Origin: an uncultured Clostridia bacterium
GTDB lineage: Bacteria; Bacillota; Clostridia; Oscillospirales; Oscillospiraceae
Length of the DNA: 11,789 nt
Assembly: GCA_945910975.1 (NCBI GenBank)
Contig: CAMDZY010000040.1
Location: 1-11,789, forward strand
Direction: 5' to 3'
Shown: one piece after another, positions 6,874-11,789 of the stretch
How the letters are laid out: each line of letters starts with the position of its first letter
Position numbering within the stretch: position 1 is the stretch's first letter
The notes under the pieces: model-generated
The model's database searches: none
Seen by the model: the letters and a program-made list of their open reading frames with translations, nothing else
Told to the model about the DNA's origin: nothing
Translations under genes and position numbers: made by a program

Positions 6874-6886
6874 GCACAATTTGTGC
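6874..6886. repeat. 13-bp inverted repeat, possible operator
   Basis: GCACAA and TTGTGC are perfect inverted arms around a single T, about 26 bases upstream of the -35 region of the amylopullulanase promoter. The size and position would suit a dimeric regulator, but no matching regulator is in the window. It could also be chance. Confidence 0.35.
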
Positions 6887-6911
6887 AAGAAAAAATAGGG
6901 ATTTTGCATAA

Positions 6912-6940
6912 TTGCATGGGTTCTTAAAATGGATTATAAT
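6912..6940 (+). promoter_or_regulatory. Putative sigma-A promoter for the amylopullulanase gene
   Basis: TATAAT at 6935-6940 is perfect. TTGCAT at 6912-6917 is a weak -35 (TTG conserved) at 17-base spacing. Expected start of transcription is near 6947, giving a leader of about 124 bases. Confidence 0.7.
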
Positions 6941-7070
6941 GGTGTTGGATGACAAGCGGAGGGCTTGCAGCCATAAATAAGGGAAGTACTGATTTCATCC
7001 GGTGCGCAGCTCGCATGGACGGGTTTTCGCCGTGATTCGGTCAGGGGTACCCAAGAACAGAAGAAAAAAT

Positions 7071-9245
7071 ATGAACCAGACAAAGCGACATGTCCCACGC
7101 GGCGGAATATTCCGCCGAACGCTGAGTTTTATCATGGCGTTTGCCATGTTACTCAGCCTGATTCCGGCACAAGGTCTGCTAAAGGCCTCAGCTGCTGACG
7201 GAATCCAAACACAAGTCACCGACTTGGTAGAAGTGAAAGTCGGCGACACCCTGACAACCATGGAGCTTTACCAAAACGGCGTCTATGAGGCCGCCGTGCC
7301 CGTATCGGCGGGAACGCAGGAAGCTGTTCTGGTGGTCAATGGCACCGAAACGGGCATGAAAGCCGATGTGACCGCATCAGCGGACGGCGAGGCTCTCCTC
7401 AGAGTCCGCGACGGCGTGCTTCAACAGGCGGCGAAGATGCCTGCGGCACTGGTCGGCGACTTCTTCGGCCTTGAATTTGTGGACGATGAAGATACCCGCT
7501 ATGACATTGGCAGTTGGAATCCCGCAGATGCCAATGCAGAGCTGTCCTATCTCGGCGGCGGTCTGTATGGCCGTACCTTCCGCTTCCGCGCACTGGCAGA
7601 GGATCTGCCCATTGCAGACGGCGGCTACAAGGCTGCGTTCAACGACAGCTGGGATTATTCCATCGGCAACGGCAGCGACAACATCGCTGTGACCATTCCG
7701 GCCGGCAGCACATCGTTTACCGTTCTGGTCGATGAGATCAACAAGACGGTTTACGACAGCGTTCGCAGCGGCAGCTTCTCCGTGGCACAAAATGGCGGTG
7801 CTGTGGAAAAGCCCGCATTGACCACTACGGTCAGCTTTATTGGTGATGCCCGTGGCCTGAACGACAGCGGAAAAGACTGGGACGCCGGCGCCAAGGGCTA
7901 TGAGTTTGCGCAGATTTCCGACACCCTGTTCCGCTATCAAAAGACCTTTGCGGCAGGTACCTATAATTATAAGTGCGTATTCGACTATGCCAACTGGTAC
8001 GAAGCCGAAGACGGCAACCGTTCCTTCACGCTGACCGAGCAGACCCATGTGGTGTTTCTGTATGACACTGTCAGCGGAAAGCTCTATGACACCGTGAACA
8101 ACGGCAACGAGGTTGCCGAAATGCTCGGTATGCAGGTGGCGCCTGCTGAGATGAAGGTTGTTGATAACGCAAACGGCACAACCACCTTTATTGCTACCGG
8201 CGAGGACGGCAAAAACGCCACACTGTTCTATTTCCATCGCAGCGAGCCTGCCAAGACAACTGCGGTTTCCCTTGGCGCAATCAAGAACGGCTCCGCCGAA
8301 AGCGGCGAAATTTTCCTGGGCGATGGCGCGTTGGACGTTCTATATTGGTATGAGATTGACGGCGTTCGCGCACTCGATACATCCAATCCCATTGTTACGG
8401 TTGACGGGGCAGACTATTCCAACTACACCCGCGCTGCCTTCACCGGCCGCTTGATCACCGTTCCCGGCACACTCCCCGGACCCAGCTGGGATCCTGCGGC
8501 AAATGCCATGACCTATGAGGGCAACGGCCGCTATATCTACACCTTTGCCGATGTTGCTCCGGCAAACTACGAATTTAAGATTGCAACCGGCAGCTGGTCG
8601 GAAAACTACGGCCTTGGCGGCGCAATTGACGGCCCCAACATTCCCGTTACCGTTCCGGCAACGCAGGATGTCACCATTTATTATAACGACTTCTCTCACC
8701 GCGCTGTTTGTTCCGTGGATTATGTGATCGCGGAAGCAGCGCTGACCGGCACCGGCATCCCCGCCGGAACCATGCTGACCGATGATTACCTGATCGGCAT
8801 CTATTCCGTTACGGTTCCCATGGAAGCAGGTACATATGCGGACGTGAAAATCACCTGCAACGGCGAGGAATATGCCTTCGCGCAGATCGTCCTGACCGAG
8901 GCCAAGGAAGTCACGTTCTACTTTGACCCCATTACCGGCATCTACTACTGCAATGCCTCCGATACTCCGCTGGATACCGGCAAAATCTATTTCAACTCCA
9001 AGGATACCGCCTATAAGAGCGTTTACGGCGCAGTCGCAACCGGCGAAGAAGTCACCTTTGGCATTGATACCGGCACAGACGCCACCGCTGTCACGCTGGT
9101 TCTGAAGGGCAGCAACGCAGGCAGCTGGCAAATGGAAAAGATGGCGCAGCTGTCAACGGCGTACAGCACTGGAAAACCACCGCGACCTTTGACAAACTCG
9201 GCGAGGATTCGTACTACTTTGCCATTACCAACGGCAGCACCGTAA
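7071..9245 (+). CDS. SLH-anchored amylopullulanase-like protein, N-terminal part up to a frameshift
   Basis: The N-terminal 725 codons of a secreted starch/pullulan-degrading enzyme. The ATG at 7071 gives a classic signal peptide: basic n-region (KRH, RR), hydrophobic core LSFIMAFAMLLSLIPAQGLL, and likely cleavage after ASA at about residue 41. A weak purine-rich site (7059-7063) precedes it; the upstream GTG at 7002 would only lengthen the n-region. After a beta-rich spacer come three modules like the X25 starch-binding domains of Bacillus-type pullulanases, at about residues 126-234, 251-341 and 461-552. They show GSWNP and NDSWDYSIGNGSDNI; ARGLNDSGKDW and FDYANWYEAEDG; and GPSWDP and GSWSENYGLGGAIDGPNI. 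Another beta domain follows. The frame is real to about residue 690 (codon AAG at 9138). After that, a tail of about 35 residues unlike the domain runs to the TAA at 9243, while the true continuation lies one frame back. Confidence 0.88.
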   Translation: MNQTKRHVPRGGIFRRTLSFIMAFAMLLSLIPAQGLLKASAADGIQTQVTDLVEVKVGDTLTTMELYQNGVYEAAVPVSAGTQEAVLVVNGTETGMKADVTASADGEALLRVRDGVLQQAAKMPAALVGDFFGLEFVDDEDTRYDIGSWNPADANAELSYLGGGLYGRTFRFRALAEDLPIADGGYKAAFNDSWDYSIGNGSDNIAVTIPAGSTSFTVLVDEINKTVYDSVRSGSFSVAQNGGAVEKPALTTTVSFIGDARGLNDSGKDWDAGAKGYEFAQISDTLFRYQKTFAAGTYNYKCVFDYANWYEAEDGNRSFTLTEQTHVVFLYDTVSGKLYDTVNNGNEVAEMLGMQVAPAEMKVVDNANGTTTFIATGEDGKNATLFYFHRSEPAKTTAVSLGAIKNGSAESGEIFLGDGALDVLYWYEIDGVRALDTSNPIVTVDGADYSNYTRAAFTGRLITVPGTLPGPSWDPAANAMTYEGNGRYIYTFADVAPANYEFKIATGSWSENYGLGGAIDGPNIPVTVPATQDVTIYYNDFSHRAVCSVDYVIAEAALTGTGIPAGTMLTDDYLIGIYSVTVPMEAGTYADVKITCNGEEYAFAQIVLTEAKEVTFYFDPITGIYYCNASDTPLDTGKIYFNSKDTAYKSVYGAVATGEEVTFGIDTGTDATAVTLVLKGSNAGSWQMEKMAQLSTAYSTGKPPRPLTNSARIRTTLPLPTAAP
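7100..7117. repeat. 18-bp perfect palindrome inside the signal-peptide coding region
   Basis: CGGCGGAATATTCCGCCG is identical to its reverse complement. It begins 27 bases after the start codon and encodes part of the basic n-region (RGGIFRR). It could be an operator-like site or a local mRNA hairpin, or simply reflect codon choice. Confidence 0.5.
9135..9146 (+). other. Frameshift site joining the two amylopullulanase reading frames
   Basis: In the upstream frame the sequence reads ATG-GAA-AAG-ATG-GCG; in the downstream frame it reads GAT-GGC-GCA-GCT from 9140. Adding one A to the AAAA run at 9136-9139 gives M-E-K-D-G-A and joins both frames without a stop. The likely cause is a one-base loss in a homopolymer, by mutation or assembly error. 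A weak hairpin (GCTGT 9149-9153 with ACAGC 9163-9167) follows, so programmed -1 slippage on A-AAG is a remote alternative. Confidence 0.8.
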
Positions 9246-11789
9246 AAATCTATGCCGACGACGATGGCAACTACGGCGAAGGCACCGTCACCGACCTGAC
9301 CAATATTAAGGCGTATGACCTCGTGATCTATCGCTCCGGCTTTCAAACACCCGACTGGATGAAGAACGCGGTCGTCTATCAAATTTTCCCCGACCGCTTC
9401 TACGATGCGGCGGAGTGCAACAACTTTGCCCAGTTGACGGCCAGAGGTGAGGTCAACTATGAATACATCACCGACTGGTACACCCTGCCCGAAAACCCCG
9501 AACAGGAAGGTCTGCTCACCGAGGCAGAGTATAAGGCCACCGGCGCACACTGGGGCGACGGCGAGTGGAGCAACGAGATTTACGGCGGCGACCTCAGGGG
9601 CATCATCGAACGCATCGACTACCTCAAGGCGCTCGGTGTGAACGTGATTTACCTCAACCCTGTTTTCTCCTCGATCTCCAGCCACCGCTATGACGCCTGT
9701 GATTACCGCAAGATCGACCCCGTCCTTGGCACCATGGGCAACTTCCAGGAACTGGTGAAGGTTGCGGAAGCAAATGATATGCACATCATCCTCGACGGCG
9801 TGTTCAACCACGTTTCCGACGACTCCATCTATTTTGACCGCTATTACAAGTTCCTTGGCACCTCCGAAAAAATCGGCGCCTACCCCTATTGGGCCTATGT
9901 CTATGACTACATGGCAGAGCACGGCGCAGAGCAGTCCGCCGCAGAAACGGCTGCAAAGGAATACTTCTCCAAGGAATACGGCATCACCGATTACGCCTAT
10001 ACCGAGTGGTTCGCCGTAAACAACACCCCGCTGATCGATGCGGACACCGGCAAAGATGCCGTTGACAACATCGGCCTGCGTGCCGGCAAGACCGTCTATG
10101 GCTACGAAGGCTGGTGGGGCTACGACAGCATGCCCGTCATTTTGTCCACCAACGGCTCCGAGTACCAGACCGGCAACTGGGGCGAAGAAATTATCTACAA
10201 TGAGGATGGCTCCAGTGTCACGCAGTTCTGGCTGAGCGAAGGCATGGACGGCTGGCGTCTGGACGTTGCCAACGAGGTTTCCGATGAAACCTGGCAGGAG
10301 TTCCGCAAGTCCGTCAAGGCACTCAACAGCGACGCCGTTATCATCGGCGAAATCTGGACCGATGCCACCAAGTACCTCTTGGGCGATATGTACGACTCCG
10401 TCATGAACTATATGTTCCGCAACGCGGTCACCTCCTTTGCAATGGGCGGCGATGCAAGCGAATCCACCAACACCTTAGAGCGTCTGCGCGAGCGCTATCC
10501 GAAAGAAGCCTTCTATGCCATGATGAACCTCGTGGCCTCCCACGATACCTCTCGCGTCCTGTCCTACCTCGACGGTGTCGGCGATGACCGCGCACAGAAG
10601 GATGTAGACAGCGCGTTCCCGACCTATGAAAAGACAAGCGAGCTTGCCAAGCAGCGCCAGTATCTGGTCGCGTTCCTGCAATTCACCTACGCAGGCGCTC
10701 CCACCATCTACTACGGCGATGAGATCGGCATGGCTGGCGCAGACGATCCCGACGACCGCCGTGGCTTTACCTGGGGCAAGGGCAACAAGGACATCGTCAC
10801 ATGGTATGCTAACCTCGCAGCCATCCGCGCCCAGTACCCCGCACTGCGCACCGGCTCCGTGGAGTCCTTTGCAGTCAACGAAAATACCATGGCATTCGTC
10901 CGTCGCGACGCGCAGGATGCAATCATTGTTTTGGCAAATAACAGCAGCGATGCACAGGAAATCGTCCTCAAACCGGCCGATCAAAACGTCACTGCTAAGA
11001 CCCTGACCGATACCATCAGCGGAACGACCTATACCGTTGGCGCGGACGGAACGATCAAGGTCACGGTTCCCGCGCTGCGCGGTGTGATTTTGACGGAAAC
11101 GGTCAAGGCCGTTACGCTCGACACCGAGAACCTGAAACCCGCATATGACCCGGCGTATATCGTAGCAACGCGCGAAGCCAACCCCACCCTCACGCATAAC
11201 CCGGTCAAGCTCGAAGGCACGCCCGCCACCTGCACCGAGCCTGGCTTGAGCGATGGCAGCTACTGCGCAGACTGCGGCAAGGTTCTCGCACCGCAGGAAG
11301 AAATTGCGCCGCTCGGCCATGATTGGGGCGAATGGAAAGCCACCAAAGAAGCCACCGAAGAAGCAGCCGGCGAAGAAACGCGCACCTGCTCCCGCTGCGG
11401 CGAAAGCGAAACCCGCGAAATCGCCAAGCTGGATTGCCCGTCCGAAAAGTTTGAGGACGTCGACCAGAGCAGATGGTATCACAGTGCAGTCGACTATGCA
11501 CTTGTGAACAACCTGTTCTCCGGCGTGGATGACACGCACTTTGCACCGAACGATGTAACGACCCGCGCCATGTTTGTGGCAGTGCTGTGGCGTGTGGAAG
11601 GCAAGCCCGCACCCAAGTCGGCTGCCGACTTTGCTGACGTTCCGGAAAAATCCTATTATACCGATGCTGTTGCATGGGCTGCGGAAAATAAAATCGTTGC
11701 CGGTAAGACCAGCGACCGTTTTGCGCCGAAAGATAATGTGACCCGCGAACAGGCAGCTTCGTTCCTGTACCGCTATGCCAAGTACAAGG
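9140..11789 (+). CDS. SLH-anchored amylopullulanase-like protein, GH13 catalytic and SLH part (frameshifted continuation, 3' end off window)
   Basis: Continuation of the upstream gene one frame back, open to the right edge (this frame is stop-free from 9068). No credible independent start is seen (GTG 9323 and ATG 9359 lack ribosome sites and a signal peptide). DGAAVNGVQHWKTTATFDKL finishes a CBM34-like domain. The GH13 barrel begins near 9353 with VVYQIFPDRF. Region I is DGVFNH (9794-9811), region II GMDGWRLDVANE with nucleophile Asp at 10262-10264, region III IIGEIW with acid Glu at 10349-10351, and region IV SHDTSR with Asp at 10544-10546. GYEGWWGYDSMPVI resembles GH13_39 amylopullulanases and neopullulanase relatives, so hydrolysis of alpha-1,4 and perhaps alpha-1,6 bonds of starch or pullulan is likely. 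After a beta domain come Cys boxes (CTEPGLSDGSYCADCG at about 11231; CSRCGE at about 11387), then SLH domains at about 11450-11600 and from 11627 that would anchor it to the wall. Confidence 0.88.

Noticed and set aside
6981..7052. A cyclic-di-GMP riboswitch in the amylopullulanase leader
   Set aside because: Some GG/ACC-rich pairing is reminiscent, but the conserved core of the GEMM aptamer is not visible.
7377..11539. Several minus-strand open frames of 260-350 codons under the amylopullulanase gene
   Set aside because: All are antisense to clear X25, GH13 and SLH coding sequence, lack ribosome sites and show no recognisable domains.
1..11789. CRISPR array, tRNA/rRNA genes, insertion sequences or att sites
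   Set aside because: No regularly spaced repeats, no tRNA cloverleaf or CCA-type end, no transposase motif and no obvious long direct repeats were seen on either strand by eye.

Overview
The window looks like chromosomal DNA from a GC-rich (by eye mid-50s percent), low-redundancy Firmicutes genome, most likely a gut Clostridia of the Oscillospiraceae/Ruminococcaceae kind. This is inferred from AGGAGG-type ribosome sites, sigma-A promoters, a Mini-III/RqcH pair, a single-chain GlyRS, and an SLH-anchored surface amylopullulanase. No RNA gene, CRISPR array or insertion sequence was seen.

Layout. (1) Positions 1-1127, minus strand: the 5' part of a phage-derived gene that runs off the left edge. 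It has a BppU-type baseplate N-terminal domain, phage tail-fibre linker motifs, and what looks like the start of a DUF6273-type C-terminal module. (2) Positions about 1273-5300, plus strand: a tight five-gene run behind one strong extended -10 promoter. The genes are a TM1586-like nitroreductase, 5-formyltetrahydrofolate cyclo-ligase, a small membrane protein with a PH-like tail, Mini-ribonuclease III (mrnC) and the ribosome quality-control factor RqcH. Gaps are 16, 14 and 2 bases, and the last two genes overlap by 11 bases. (3) Positions 5305-6868: glycyl-tRNA synthetase with its own promoter, a very short leader (no T-box) and a strong intrinsic terminator. (4) Positions 6912 to the right edge: a promoter, a leader of about 120 bases, and a very large secreted amylopullulanase-like gene. 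It encodes a signal peptide, three X25-type starch-binding modules, a GH13 catalytic domain with all catalytic residues, paired CxxC boxes, and SLH domains that run off the edge. This gene is split by a -1 shift near position 9140.

How the genes fit together. The central block is mostly translation and ribosome biology: Mini-III matures 23S rRNA, RqcH rescues stalled 60S-like 50S subunits by alanine tailing, and GlyRS charges tRNA. It is accompanied by folate one-carbon salvage and a flavin enzyme. The right end is a surface starch/pullulan degradation function typical of gut bacteria. The left end is mobile-element-derived and directly abuts the core operon.

The most useful points for a reader are two. 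First, the left-edge phage-like gene is a clear coding region that is easy to miss because it is open at the window edge. Second, the amylopullulanase needs one extra base (probably one A in a run of four) to read as one protein. I found no convincing evidence for an entirely new multi-gene system here.
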